NCBI RefSeq assembly: GCF_021412625.1
Contig: NZ_JAKCFI010000006.1
Location: 434,001 to 498,000 of the forward strand
Origin: Myxococcus stipitatus
GTDB taxonomy: Bacteria > Myxococcota > Myxococcia > Myxococcales > Myxococcaceae
DNA: 64,000 nucleotides
Direction of reading: 5' to 3'
Part shown: piece by piece, positions 30,361 to 38,730 of the stretch
How positions within the stretch are numbered: position 1 is the stretch's first letter
Layout: each line of letters opens with the position of its first letter
The notes under the pieces: model-generated
Databases searched by the model: none
What the model saw: the letters and a program-made list of their open reading frames with translations, nothing else
Told to the model about the DNA's origin: nothing
Made by a program: the position numbers and the translations under genes

Positions 30361-31674
30361 ATGAGACGGTGGTGGCGAGGCACGGCGACGCTGACGCTCT
30401 GCGCGGGGCTGGTGCTCGCATGTGGTGGCGACGGCGCCTCCGCGGAGAAGCCGCCCCCCGAGGAGGAGACACCTCCCACGACGGAGCCTCCCCTCCCACC
30501 CACCCCGAAATCCGGAGATGTCCGCTGGAGCGTCCACGTCCGCCTGCCGGGTTCACAGGAAGCCATCGCGGTGGTCTCCGACGGACAGGGCGGCACCCTC
30601 CTCCTGGGCGGCTCCAGGCCCCCGGGCAACGGGACGTCCTCCTCCGAGCAGGCCGGGAATGGTCGCGTGCTCACCCTCTCCCACCGCGACGCGGGTGGGC
30701 AGGTCGTGTGGACGCGGGACTTCGTCCCCGAGCCGTCGGAGTCGTCGGTGGCGAACGCGCACGGACACCTGCTCGCCGTGGCCTCCACGGGGGAGCTGTT
30801 CATCGCGGGCAAGGTGGAGGGGCGGCTGCGGCTGGGTGAGAGCCTGGTGAGTGACAGCAGCTTCCTCGCGAAGCTGTCACCGGACGGTACGCCGCTGTGG
30901 GCTCGCGCCACCGGCGTGGTGAAGGCCGTGACGCCGGACGTGGACGGCGAGGTCCTGGTGGCGCATGGGCGCCTCGTCACGCGCTACGACACGCGGGGAC
31001 TCGCGCGCTGGTCGCAGGACATCCCGGCCATGACCTCCGCGTCCGCCGTCGCGCTCGACTCGGACGGAGGCGCGGTGCTGGCCGGACGCCGGCCCGTCTC
31101 CCCCTTCGAGAGCATCGGCTTCATCGCGCGCCTGTCTCCGGTGGGCGAAATCTACTGGGAGCAGGAGGTGGGACCGGATGCCCCCGTCTTCACCCAGGTG
31201 GCCTTCACCCACGACGGGGGCCTGCTGCTCACCGGCGACCTCGGCGCCACGCTCCATTGGGGAGGCGCCACGCTGTCACCCCCGTGCGTCGACGAGGTCT
31301 GCCCGCGCACCGCGTTCGTCCTCGCGGCCGACGCCGCGGGGCGCCCGCTCTGGAGTCACGTCGCGGGCAGCGGCGGTCCCGACGGCGCGCCCGCCGCGCG
31401 CATCGCGGCGGACCCCCAGGGGGGCGCGGCGGTGCTCTGGCGGGGCACCTGCGGCTCGGAGCTGGAGCGGCTGTCTGCCCGGGGCGAGGCGCTCTGGCGC
31501 CAATCCCACGCCGCCGAACCCTGCTCCGCGGCCCCCGCGCTGACGGACCTCACCTTCGTGCCCGGAGGCGACGTGGTGGGCGTGGGGAGCTTCAGCGGCA
31601 CGCACACGTTCGCGAGCGGCGGTGACTTCACCGCCGACGACACGGACCTCTTCCTCCAGCGCTGGGTGCCCTGA
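30361..31674 (+). CDS. beta-propeller-like lipoprotein
   Basis: A 437-residue lipoprotein; GGGAGTCGAC precedes the ATG at 30361 and the lipobox LVLAC gives Cys21. A Pro/Glu/Thr linker (30-60) is followed by imperfect repeats of about 50 residues built on G-x-x-x-W then a hydrophobic strand and DGG...L-G, for example LSPDGTPLWARATG, YDTRGLARWSQ, LSPVGEIYWEQEV, LSARGEALWRQ. This is typical of PQQ/SBBP-like propeller proteins of myxobacteria. It probably faces the periplasm or cell surface; ligand unknown. It is convergent with the next gene, with 3 bases between the stops. Confidence 0.83.
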   Translation: MRRWWRGTATLTLCAGLVLACGGDGASAEKPPPEEETPPTTEPPLPPTPKSGDVRWSVHVRLPGSQEAIAVVSDGQGGTLLLGGSRPPGNGTSSSEQAGNGRVLTLSHRDAGGQVVWTRDFVPEPSESSVANAHGHLLAVASTGELFIAGKVEGRLRLGESLVSDSSFLAKLSPDGTPLWARATGVVKAVTPDVDGEVLVAHGRLVTRYDTRGLARWSQDIPAMTSASAVALDSDGGAVLAGRRPVSPFESIGFIARLSPVGEIYWEQEVGPDAPVFTQVAFTHDGGLLLTGDLGATLHWGGATLSPPCVDEVCPRTAFVLAADAAGRPLWSHVAGSGGPDGAPAARIAADPQGGAAVLWRGTCGSELERLSARGEALWRQSHAAEPCSAAPALTDLTFVPGGDVVGVGSFSGTHTFASGGDFTADDTDLFLQRWVP

Positions 31675-31677
31675 GCG

Positions 31678-32421
31678 TCAGTTCGACGCGACGGAGACGG
31701 ACACGGGCTCGGTGGACTCGGGGAGCGGCTCGCCGTCCGCGCCCAGCACCACGGGCTTGATGCCCAGCTTCCGCTCCACGATGCCGTGGCCCAGGTAGAT
31801 GAACGGCGTCAGGCCCACGGCGATGAGCAGCTTCACGATGTACGACGTGTAGATGATGCTGAAGATGGTGGCCGTGGGCAGCACACCCGTCCACGCCACG
31901 AACTGCACCACCGTCGTGTCGATGAGCTGCGACACCAGCGTGGAGCCCGTCGCGCGCAACCACAGGAGCCGGTTGTTGGTGGTGCGCTTGAGCAGGTTGA
32001 AGATGGTGATGTCCGCGAACTGGCCCACGAGATAGGCCATCATCGACGCCACCAGGATGCGCTGCGAGCCGGCGAACACGTTGTTGAACGCGCTCTCCAC
32101 CGTGCCCTTGAAGTCCGGCGCGCGCGTCAGCGGCGCCCAGGGCACCTGCACGGCGATGGCAATCACCGTGTACGCGAAGATGGCCATGAAGAAGCCCACC
32201 CAGGTGACGTAGCGGGCGGCCTTCTTGCCGTAGAACTCGTTGAGGATGTCGGTGAGCAGGAACGTCACCGGGAAGGGCAGCATCCCGATGGACATCACCG
32301 CCACCACCGAGCCGACGTGCACCTCGAACAACTTCACCCCGATGAGGTCTCCGACGACGAGCGAGGTGACGAACACCGCCGCCAGGACCACGAAGAGCTG
32401 CATCCGCCTGTCGAGGTTCAT
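31678..32421 (-). CDS. yhhQ: queuosine precursor transporter, YhhQ family
   Basis: A 247-residue inner-membrane protein of the VUT/YhhQ family with about six helices. Typical stretches are VVGDLIGVKLFEV, PFPVTFLLTDILNEFYGKKAARYVTWVGFF, and ASMMAYLVGQFADITIFNLLKR, with LRATGSTLVSQLIDTTVVQF. The family takes up 7-deazaguanine precursors (preQ0, preQ1, queuine) for tRNA modification. The C-terminal tail is Pro/Glu-rich and cytoplasmic. It lies about 110 bases downstream of the FolB/FolM-like pair on the same strand; all three genes deal with pterin or deazapurine-type molecules, which may be meaningful or chance. Confidence 0.88.
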   Translation of the reverse strand: MNLDRRMQLFVVLAAVFVTSLVVGDLIGVKLFEVHVGSVVAVMSIGMLPFPVTFLLTDILNEFYGKKAARYVTWVGFFMAIFAYTVIAIAVQVPWAPLTRAPDFKGTVESAFNNVFAGSQRILVASMMAYLVGQFADITIFNLLKRTTNNRLLWLRATGSTLVSQLIDTTVVQFVAWTGVLPTATIFSIIYTSYIVKLLIAVGLTPFIYLGHGIVERKLGIKPVVLGADGEPLPESTEPVSVSVASN

Positions 32422-32532
32422 CCGGTCTTCTTCCTTGTGAGCCGAGCCCGCGTCATACCGCGCCTGCCTCCTCCAGCAGTAGTCCCCGCCCCTCCCGGAC
32501 GACCCGGGCGGCGCCCGTGCGCCCGCCCTCCG

Positions 32533-33378
32533 TCAGAGGTGACGCTCGGCGTGAAGTCCCGGGGCTGCGGGCTCGTCATGCGGGTAGTAGGACGTTCCCG
32601 CCAGGGGCTCGAGCGGCGCGACGGGCGGCTCGTCCGTCGTCGCATCCGGTTCGGACGGCAGGTAGCGCGGCCTGTAGACGCACAGCACCGTCTGCTCCGT
32701 GTTGGACGGGTTGTCATACCGGTGTGGGAAGCCGCGCGGCCAATGGAAGGCCATGCCCCGCTCGACGGGGCGCCCCTGGGACAACAGCCCGGGCCCGAGC
32801 ACCAGCTCGCTCTCCTCCATGCGGGCGTTCGACCGGGCGGAGACGCCGGCACCGGGCCGCACGCGCAGGCGATAGATGCCATAGCCCGCGCCCTCGTGGA
32901 TGACGTCCACGCGGCCGAAGGACCGCTCCTCGCTGGCGTACACCATCTCCTCCGCCGTGCGGTGCACCTGGAGCGACGGCGTCGCGACCCCACCGAGCGC
33001 CAGCGGCTTGATGACGCGCACCGTGGCGGCGAGCACCTGCGCGCGCGGCGCGTCCACCGTGGGCGGCGCGAGCAGATAGCGGCTCACCGCCTCCACCGCG
33101 GACTCGAGCAGCTCGAAGCGACACGCCTCCAGAAGGAAACGCAGCTCGCCCGTCAGCCGCCCGTAGTTCACCGTGTGCGCCAGCCGCCCCCCGGTCGCCG
33201 CGCTGCGCGTGTCGAGGAAGAGCGCCACGTCCAGGCGCAGGGGCTGCGCCGTCACGCGCTCGCGGTTGTAGATGCCCACGACACAGTCGACCGTGAGCCC
33301 CCGCAGCTCGATGATGTCGAGCGGCCGACCCTGGGCGTCGGTGACGTTGGGGGGCTGGAACGCCTGCTCCGCGCTCAT
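32533..33378 (-). CDS. FolB-like dihydroneopterin aldolase fused to a cupin domain
   Basis: A 281-residue fusion. Residues about 20-135 are a FolB/FolX domain: DIIELRGLTVDCVVGIYNRER, HTVNYGRLTGELRFLLEACRFELLESAVEAVSRYLL and the Lys in VRVIKPLAL. From about 150 a cupin-like beta-barrel follows (DVIHEGAGYGIYRLRV, RGMAFHWPRGFPHRYDN), then a Pro-rich tail. FolB/FolX enzymes cleave or epimerise dihydroneopterin species. The cupin may bind the product or regulate activity. The start overlaps the upstream FolM-like gene in ATGA, so the two are translated together, suggesting a reduced-pterin (for example monapterin-type) pathway. Confidence 0.82.
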   Translation of the reverse strand: MSAEQAFQPPNVTDAQGRPLDIIELRGLTVDCVVGIYNRERVTAQPLRLDVALFLDTRSAATGGRLAHTVNYGRLTGELRFLLEACRFELLESAVEAVSRYLLAPPTVDAPRAQVLAATVRVIKPLALGGVATPSLQVHRTAEEMVYASEERSFGRVDVIHEGAGYGIYRLRVRPGAGVSARSNARMEESELVLGPGLLSQGRPVERGMAFHWPRGFPHRYDNPSNTEQTVLCVYRPRYLPSEPDATTDEPPVAPLEPLAGTSYYPHDEPAAPGLHAERHL

Positions 33379-34100
33379 AGCTGCACGCTCCTGCCGCCAT
33401 CGACGGCGATGACCTGGCCGGTGATGTAGGGCGCCTCGCGCGCGAGGAAGACGACGGTGCGCGCGATGTCCTCCACCGTGCCCGAGCGCCCCAGGGGCAC
33501 GCGCCGGAGCACCTCGTCGCGCGCGGCCTCGTCGAAGCTCTCCGGGAAGATGGCCACGCCGGGAGACACGGCGTTGACGCGCACGCGCGGCGCCAGCTCC
33601 ACCGCCAGCGCGCGCGTGAGCATGAGCAGGCCCGCCTTGCTCACGGAGTAGTGGGCGTACTGACTCACCGGCCGCTCACCGCCGATGTCGGTGATGTGCA
33701 CCACCAGCGGGGCCTGTCCGGCGTGCAGCGCGGGCAACAGCGCCTGGGTGAGGAAGAACGGCGCGTCCAGGTTCACCGCCAGCATCGCGTGGTACCGCGC
33801 GCGGGTGATGGAGGCGAAGTCGACGCGCTCGTAGAGGCCGGCGTTGTGCACCACCACGTCCAGCGCGGGCCAGGCCTCGCGCACCTGGGCGGCGAGCGAG
33901 TCCACCGCCTGGGGCTGGGCCAGGTCGGCGGCATGGAGGGTGACGCGGCGGCCCAGGGCCCGCAGCTCCTCCGCGAGCGCCTCGAGGGGGACGATGGAGC
34001 GGTTGGCGTGGAGCGCCAGGTCATACCCGGCCTGCGCGAGGGCCCGGGCCACCGCGCTGCCCACGCGGATGCCGGCGCCCGTGATGAATGCGGTGCCCAT
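33375..34100 (-). CDS. SDR pteridine reductase-like protein (FolM type)
   Basis: A 241-residue SDR. The opening FITGAGIRVGSAVARAL with LALHANRS in the second strand (HANRS in place of the acidic NAD-selecting residue) is the pteridine-reductase/FolM pattern, indicating NADPH use. Active-site Y-x3-K is in YAHYSVSKAG, and NNAG is replaced by HNAG. FolM reduces dihydromonapterin and dihydrofolate in E. coli. The gene is coupled by ATGA overlap to the FolB-cupin gene. ATG 34100 is used; a GTG three codons earlier is possible. No strong ribosome binding site. Confidence 0.83.
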   Translation of the reverse strand: MGTAFITGAGIRVGSAVARALAQAGYDLALHANRSIVPLEALAEELRALGRRVTLHAADLAQPQAVDSLAAQVREAWPALDVVVHNAGLYERVDFASITRARYHAMLAVNLDAPFFLTQALLPALHAGQAPLVVHITDIGGERPVSQYAHYSVSKAGLLMLTRALAVELAPRVRVNAVSPGVAIFPESFDEAARDEVLRRVPLGRSGTVEDIARTVVFLAREAPYITGQVIAVDGGRSVQL

Positions 34101-34159
34101 GCGGCGCACTGACTAACAGGCCGCGACTCGAAAGGCACCGGGGACCTGAGAAACACGAA

Positions 34160-34196
34160 GGGCGGCGCCGGATACCCCCGTATCCCGGCACCGCCC
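34160..34196 (-). terminator. rho-independent terminator after the WV-repeat gene
   Basis: GGGCGGCGCCGGATAC-CCCC-GTATCCCGGCACCGCCC folds into a stem of about 16 bp with one bulge and one mismatch. On the minus strand it is followed by TTCGTGTTTCTC. It sits 45 bases after the stop of the gene ending at 34241 and before the FolM-like gene. Confidence 0.78.
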
Positions 34197-34240
34197 CTCG
34201 CTTCTTCACGTTCCCCCCGGAACGAATCCTTCAGCCCCGA

Positions 34241-34699
34241 CTACGGGTGGTAGCTGGCCGTGTGGTAGCCCGGGCGCCAGTCGTTGCGCTCGTACGACAC
34301 CCAGACCCACTCCGTGGCCCGCTCGTACCGGCCGGGCACCCAGCGCTGCTCGAAGTGGCCCTCGGTGCAGCGGGTGACCCGGCCATGGCGGCCGCGGCGC
34401 TGCTCCGTGCAGACCTCGGGCACCCACACCCGCTCGTAGCGCCCCTCGACCCAGCGGTTCACCGTCTGCAGCTCGTAGCGGCCCTGGGCGCGCGGAGGAG
34501 GACGGGGCGCGGGAGCGTGGTGGCAGTCGCGCGTGTGGACGTGGGCCTCGTAGTAGTCGCGGTGGTTGTCGCGGCGGTCATCCCGGCGGCTCTGCTGGCT
34601 GGCCCAGTCGCGCACGCTGCCGTCCGCCGCCTGCGCCGCCGTGGAGCCGAAGAACAGCGTGCCGAGAGCCAGGGTCGCGATAGCAGTCTTGAAAGCCAT
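34241..34699 (-). CDS. small exported protein with WV(P)-type repeats
   Basis: A 152-residue exported protein; GGAGG lies 9 bases before ATG 34699 and a signal peptide follows (AIATLALGTLFFGSTAAQA). After a very charged R/D/H segment (QQSRRDDRRDNHRDYYEA) and a short Pro run, the C-terminal 80 residues contain three imperfect repeats built on R-Y-E-x-x-W-V (GRYERVWVPEVCTE, FEQRWVPGRYERA, TEWVWVSYERN). Two cysteines flank the middle repeat. Such WV repeats occur in small myxobacterial and proteobacterial envelope proteins of unknown function. A strong intrinsic terminator follows. Confidence 0.82.
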   Translation of the reverse strand: MAFKTAIATLALGTLFFGSTAAQAADGSVRDWASQQSRRDDRRDNHRDYYEAHVHTRDCHHAPAPRPPPRAQGRYELQTVNRWVEGRYERVWVPEVCTEQRRGRHGRVTRCTEGHFEQRWVPGRYERATEWVWVSYERNDWRPGYHTASYHP

Positions 34700-34815
34700 G
34701 TCCTTCAACCTCCGTCGTCCGTGTTGAACCTTCTGACGGGGCCCCCTCCGGAACATTCAATCCCCTCGGGTGAGGGCATGGCTCCGATGTAGGCAAGACA
34801 CGCCTTCGCGAGGCC

Positions 34816-35784
34816 TCAGGGCGAGGCCAGGGCGCGGGCCTCGGCGTCGGCGACGAACCGTTCGGCGGCCTGGGCCTCGGCGGTGTAGAGCTCGGAGAGC
34901 CAGTCGATGAAGAGGCGCACGCGCGCGGGCAGGTGGCGGGCAGCGGGGTAGAGGATGTTGGAGGGGAGCGGCTCGCTGCGCCAGCCGGGCATGACGAGGC
35001 GCAGCTCACCGCGCTCGAGGCACGCTCGCACGTGCGCCGAGCAGGGCGTCTGGAGGAGCCCGAGCCCCGCGACGGCGAGCGCGACCCACGTGTCCGAGTC
35101 GTTCGCGGCGACGAGGTGCCGCGCCATGCGGACCACGAGCCGCGCGTCCGGTCCCGCGCCGGGCGGACGCCAGTCGACCTCGAACACCTTGCCGGTGCGC
35201 GAGGAGAAGTAGTTCACGAAGACATGGCCCTCGAGTTCGTGCGGCGTGCGCGGCGTGCCACGCGCGGCGAGGTAGCCCGGCGCCGCGCACGTCACCACCG
35301 GCAGGTGCGCCAGCCGTCGCCCCACCAGGGACTCGTCGTGGACGTCGCCACCGCGCACCACGCAGTCCACGCCCTCCGCCACCAGGTCCACGGGACGGTC
35401 GCTCGAGCCCAGCTCCAGGACGATGTCCGGGTGGCGCGCGAAGAAGGCGGGGAGCGCTGGCGCGATGAGGTGGCGCCCCGCCGCGGCGGGGACGTCCACG
35501 CGGATGCGTCCACGCGTGCTCGCCGCCGAACGCCCCAGGCTCGACTCCACCTCCGCCAGGTCCTTCAGCAGGCGACGGACCTCCTCGTAGTAGAGCGAGC
35601 CGTCGTTGGTGAGCGACACGCGCCGCGTGGTCCGGTGCAACAGCCGCACGCCGAGGTGGGCCTCGAGCGCCTGCAGCTCGGTCGTCGCGCTGGTGCGCGG
35701 CATGCGCAGCGCCTGGGCCGCGGCTGTGAAGGAGCCCGTCTCGACGACGCGAAGGAAGAGCTCCATCGCCCGCATCCTGTCCAT
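34816..35784 (-). CDS. LysR family transcriptional regulator
   Basis: A 322-residue LysR regulator. The winged helix occupies residues 1-62 (MELFLRVVETGSFTAAAQALRMPRTSATTELQALEAHLGVRLLHRTTR) and the periplasmic-binding-like effector domain follows from about 90. ATG 35784 has AGGAGACACGGGAC upstream; the much longer open frame before it is antisense to the divergent gene and lacks coding character. It is divergent from an aldo/keto reductase gene and a perfect 9-bp palindrome lies just upstream of its ribosome binding site, so autoregulation and control of the neighbour are likely. Confidence 0.9.
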   Translation of the reverse strand: MDRMRAMELFLRVVETGSFTAAAQALRMPRTSATTELQALEAHLGVRLLHRTTRRVSLTNDGSLYYEEVRRLLKDLAEVESSLGRSAASTRGRIRVDVPAAAGRHLIAPALPAFFARHPDIVLELGSSDRPVDLVAEGVDCVVRGGDVHDESLVGRRLAHLPVVTCAAPGYLAARGTPRTPHELEGHVFVNYFSSRTGKVFEVDWRPPGAGPDARLVVRMARHLVAANDSDTWVALAVAGLGLLQTPCSAHVRACLERGELRLVMPGWRSEPLPSNILYPAARHLPARVRLFIDWLSELYTAEAQAAERFVADAEARALASP

Positions 35785-35808
35785 GTCCCGTGTCTCCTGG
35801 AGGAGGAT

Positions 35809-35827
35809 TGGTCGGAATTTCCGACCA
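35809..35827. promoter_or_regulatory. palindromic operator between lysR-type and AKR genes
   Basis: TGGTCGGAA-T-TTCCGACCA is a perfect 9+9 inverted repeat with a 1-base centre. It has a T-N11-A core as expected for LysR binding sites and stands out in AT content from its surroundings. It lies 25 bases before the LysR start and about 150 bases before the divergent gene. Confidence 0.72.
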
Positions 35828-35976
35828 GCCCATTCCACTCCAGGCAGTTTATCGCCCGCGCCGCGAACAATACATCTCACCTGTCCGCGCACGGCGTTCC
35901 GAGCGGCCGGCCAGGGGCGCCGGAGCGGCGGGTGCGGGCTGTCACACCCAGGTTCTTGCTTTCGAGGAGCAACGCC

Positions 35977-36990
35977 ATGACGACCCACATGAGCACCCGT
36001 CGGCTCGGCCGCACGGGCCCCACCGTCTCCGCTCTCGGCCTCGGGGCCATGGGCATGTCCGACTTCTACGGGCCAGCGGACGAGACGGAGAGCATCGCGA
36101 CGATTCACGCGGCGCTCGACGCCGGCATCACCCTCATCGACACCGGTGACTTCTACGGCTCCGGCCACAACGAGCTGCTCATCCGCGAGGCCTTGAAGGG
36201 CCGCGACCGCGCGAAGGTCGTGTTGTCGGTGAAGTTCGGCGCGATGCGAGACCCGGGCGGCGGCTTCGGCCCCGTGGACCTGCGTCCGCAGTCAGTGAAG
36301 AACTTCCTCGCGTACAGCCTGAAGCGGCTAGGCACGGACTACATCGACATCTACCGCCCGGCGCGCATGGTGGGCGAGACGCCGGTCGAGGAGGTCATGG
36401 GCACGCTCGCGGACATGGTGAAGGCGGGCTACGTGCGCCACATCGGCCTGTCGGAGGTGGGCGCCAGCACCCTGCGCCGCGCCGCGGCCGTGCACCCGGT
36501 CTGCGACCTGCAGATCGAATACTCCCTGCTGTCGCGCGGCATCGAGGCGGACATCCTGCCCACCGCGCGCGAGCTGGGCATCGGCGTGACGGCGTACGGC
36601 GTGCTGTCCCGGGGCCTGCTGTCGGGCCACTGGAAGCCGGAGCGGGAGCTGACGTCGAGGGACTTCCGCGTCAACAGCCCGCGCTTCCAGGGCGACAACC
36701 TCCAGCACAACCTCGCGCTGGTGGAGGCGCTGCGGCAGGTGGCGAAGGCGCGCGGCATCGAGGTCTCCCAGGCCGCCATCGCCTGGGTGATGTCGCGGGG
36801 CGACGACATCGTCACGCTCATCGGCGCGCGCTCGCGCAAGCGGCTCACCGAGGCGCTCGGCGCCGCCGAGGTCGCCCTCACCGCCGAGGACCTGAAGGCC
36901 ATCGAACAGGCCGTGCCCGCCGGGGCCGCCGCGGGGGAGCGCTACCCGAAGGCCGCGATGGCGCATCTGGACAGTGAGAAGCGGGCGTAG
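35977..36990 (+). CDS. aldo/keto reductase, YhdN/IolS-like
   Basis: A 337-residue aldo/keto reductase. It has the opening RRLGRTGPTVSALGLGAMGMSDFYGP, catalytic Asp and Tyr in LIDTGDFYGSGHNE, Lys in VVLSVKFG and the YIDIYRPARM strand where the classical His is Ala, which is usual in this subgroup. The NADPH site is IGARSRKRLTEALGA near the C-terminus. GAGGAGCAACGCC precedes the ATG. It probably reduces aldehydes or ketones in the cytoplasm. Control by the divergent LysR protein is likely because of the shared 192-base intergenic region with a palindrome. Confidence 0.9.
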   Translation: MTTHMSTRRLGRTGPTVSALGLGAMGMSDFYGPADETESIATIHAALDAGITLIDTGDFYGSGHNELLIREALKGRDRAKVVLSVKFGAMRDPGGGFGPVDLRPQSVKNFLAYSLKRLGTDYIDIYRPARMVGETPVEEVMGTLADMVKAGYVRHIGLSEVGASTLRRAAAVHPVCDLQIEYSLLSRGIEADILPTARELGIGVTAYGVLSRGLLSGHWKPERELTSRDFRVNSPRFQGDNLQHNLALVEALRQVAKARGIEVSQAAIAWVMSRGDDIVTLIGARSRKRLTEALGAAEVALTAEDLKAIEQAVPAGAAAGERYPKAAMAHLDSEKRA

Positions 36991-37029
36991 GCCCCTTCCT
37001 CCCCGGGATGCGGTACACCGGGGAGCACC

Positions 37030-37746
37030 ATGTTCCATCGCCAAGGGCCCACCCTGCTGGAGCTGGCCGAGCAGGCCTTCTCGTCCGTCGAGCGCGGCTA
37101 CGACCTGCTCGCCCCCAAGTTCGACTACACGCCGTTCCGCACCCCGGACCCGGTGCTCCAGGCCGCCATCGAGGCGCTGGGGCCACCGGGCAGTGTGCGC
37201 GACGCGCTCGACGTGTGCTGCGGCACGGGCGCGGCGATGCGCTTCCTGCGCCCGCTCGCCCGGGAGCGAATCGTCGGCTTCGACCTGAGCCAGGGCATGC
37301 TGGAGGAGGCCGGGCGTCGGCTGTCCGGCGCCCCTGGCACGGCGGCGCTGGAGTTCGTCCGGGGCGACGCGCTGGAGCTGCCCTTCGACGCGGCGTTCGA
37401 CGTCGTCACGAGCTTCGGCGCGTTCGGGCACATCCTCGAGGAGGACGAGCCCCGGCTCGTGCGCGGTATCGCCCGGGCGCTGCGGCCCGGAGGCCGGTTC
37501 CTCTTCGTCACCGGCCACCCGCCCTCACGGCTCCATCCCGGCTTCTGGATGGCCAAGGGCTTCAACGCCGCCATGCGCGTGCGCAACGCGCTGTGGAGCC
37601 CACCCTTCGTCATGTACTACCTGACGTTCCTGGTGCCTCGCGCCCGGGCGTTGTTGGAGGCGGAGGGGCTCACCGTCGAGGTGCGCGACGGCATCCTCCC
37701 TCCGCCCTTCACGCCGCTGGCGACCGTCATCGCGACGAAGCGCTGA
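37030..37746 (+). CDS. class I SAM-dependent methyltransferase
   Basis: A 238-residue methyltransferase. SAM motif I is ALDVCCGTGAAMRFL, the acidic strand 2 end is GFDLSQGMLEEA, motif II lies near FVRGDALELPF, and motif III is RALRPGGRFLFVTGH. The last third (PPFVMYYLTFLVPRARALLEAEGL) is hydrophobic and may cap a lipid or quinone-like substrate. Substrate unknown. The start is an ATG 39 bases after the aldo/keto reductase stop, so co-transcription with it is possible. It ends 4 bases from the convergent MBL gene. Confidence 0.87.
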   Translation: MFHRQGPTLLELAEQAFSSVERGYDLLAPKFDYTPFRTPDPVLQAAIEALGPPGSVRDALDVCCGTGAAMRFLRPLARERIVGFDLSQGMLEEAGRRLSGAPGTAALEFVRGDALELPFDAAFDVVTSFGAFGHILEEDEPRLVRGIARALRPGGRFLFVTGHPPSRLHPGFWMAKGFNAAMRVRNALWSPPFVMYYLTFLVPRARALLEAEGLTVEVRDGILPPPFTPLATVIATKR

Positions 37747-37750
37747 GACG

Positions 37751-38656
37751 CTACTTGCCGTCGGTGGCCTTCGCCGCGCCCTTCTCCAGGCCGCGGTACA
37801 CGGTCTCCAGCCAGAAGTCCTGCTTGATGAAGCCCTCGCCGTAGACCTTGTACTTCTCCGGCAGGCCCTCGGCCTTCACCTGCTCCAGCGTCTTGCCGGC
37901 GTCGCGCTTCGCGCGCACCAGCGACACCGTCTCGCGCAGCATCGCCACGAAGCGCTCCATGCCCGCGCGGTCCGTCAGCGCGCCATGGCCGGGGATGATC
38001 TTCACGTTCGGCGGCAGCGTCTGGAGCACCTGCTCCACGTTGCGGACGTAGCCTTCCAGCGAGCCACCGCTGGCCACGTCGACGAAGGGGAACGAGTCCA
38101 GGACGAACTGGTCGCCGGTGTGCATCACGTTGGAGCCCGTGAAGTACACGAGCGTGTCGCCATCCGTATGGCCCGCGGGCAGGTGCGTCAGGCGAACCTC
38201 CTCGCCGTTGAAGTACAGCGACATGCCCGTGTCGTAGGTGATGACCGGCAGGGCCTCCTTCTTCGCGGGAGCGATGACGCCACGCGAGCCCTGGTCCTGG
38301 CCCGCGGCCAGCCGCGTGCGCACCTCGCGCTGCGCGACGATGCGGCCCTCGCGCCCGAACACCGCGTTGCCGCCCGTGTGGTCGCCGTGCCAGTGCGTGT
38401 TGAGCACGTAGGCGATCTTCGCCTGGCTCAGCTTGTCGAGCGCCTTGTGGATCTTGGGCGCCAGCGGCTCGAACTGGTCATCGACGATGAGCAGGCCATC
38501 CGGCCCCACCGACACGGCGATGTTCCCGCCCGCGCCCACCAATAGGTGCACGTTGCCAGCGACGGGGGTGCTCGTCACCGGGACCTTCTCGACGCCAGCA
38601 GGCTGGGCCAGGGCCAACGCGGGCACCGTGACGAGGACAGCCAGGAGGCTTCTCAT
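37751..38656 (-). CDS. exported MBL-fold metallo-hydrolase
   Basis: A 301-residue metallo-beta-lactamase-fold enzyme with a signal peptide (SLLAVLVTVPALALAQ). The zinc motif is HWHGDHTGG (His88, His90, Asp92, His93), followed by His in LPAGHTDGDTLVYF and the late PGHGALTD, so both metal sites are complete. It resembles periplasmic subclass B3-like/quinoprotein-relay-associated hydrolases rather than classical lactamases. GGAG lies ahead of ATG 38656. Substrate unknown; antibiotic hydrolysis is not implied. Confidence 0.88.
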   Translation of the reverse strand: MRSLLAVLVTVPALALAQPAGVEKVPVTSTPVAGNVHLLVGAGGNIAVSVGPDGLLIVDDQFEPLAPKIHKALDKLSQAKIAYVLNTHWHGDHTGGNAVFGREGRIVAQREVRTRLAAGQDQGSRGVIAPAKKEALPVITYDTGMSLYFNGEEVRLTHLPAGHTDGDTLVYFTGSNVMHTGDQFVLDSFPFVDVASGGSLEGYVRNVEQVLQTLPPNVKIIPGHGALTDRAGMERFVAMLRETVSLVRAKRDAGKTLEQVKAEGLPEKYKVYGEGFIKQDFWLETVYRGLEKGAAKATDGK

Positions 38657-38730
38657 GGGAAACTCCGACGGACACAACGGGGTGTGGAAGACAGGGCGGT
38701 ACGATACCCGGGCCCGCCACCGCGCGCGAC

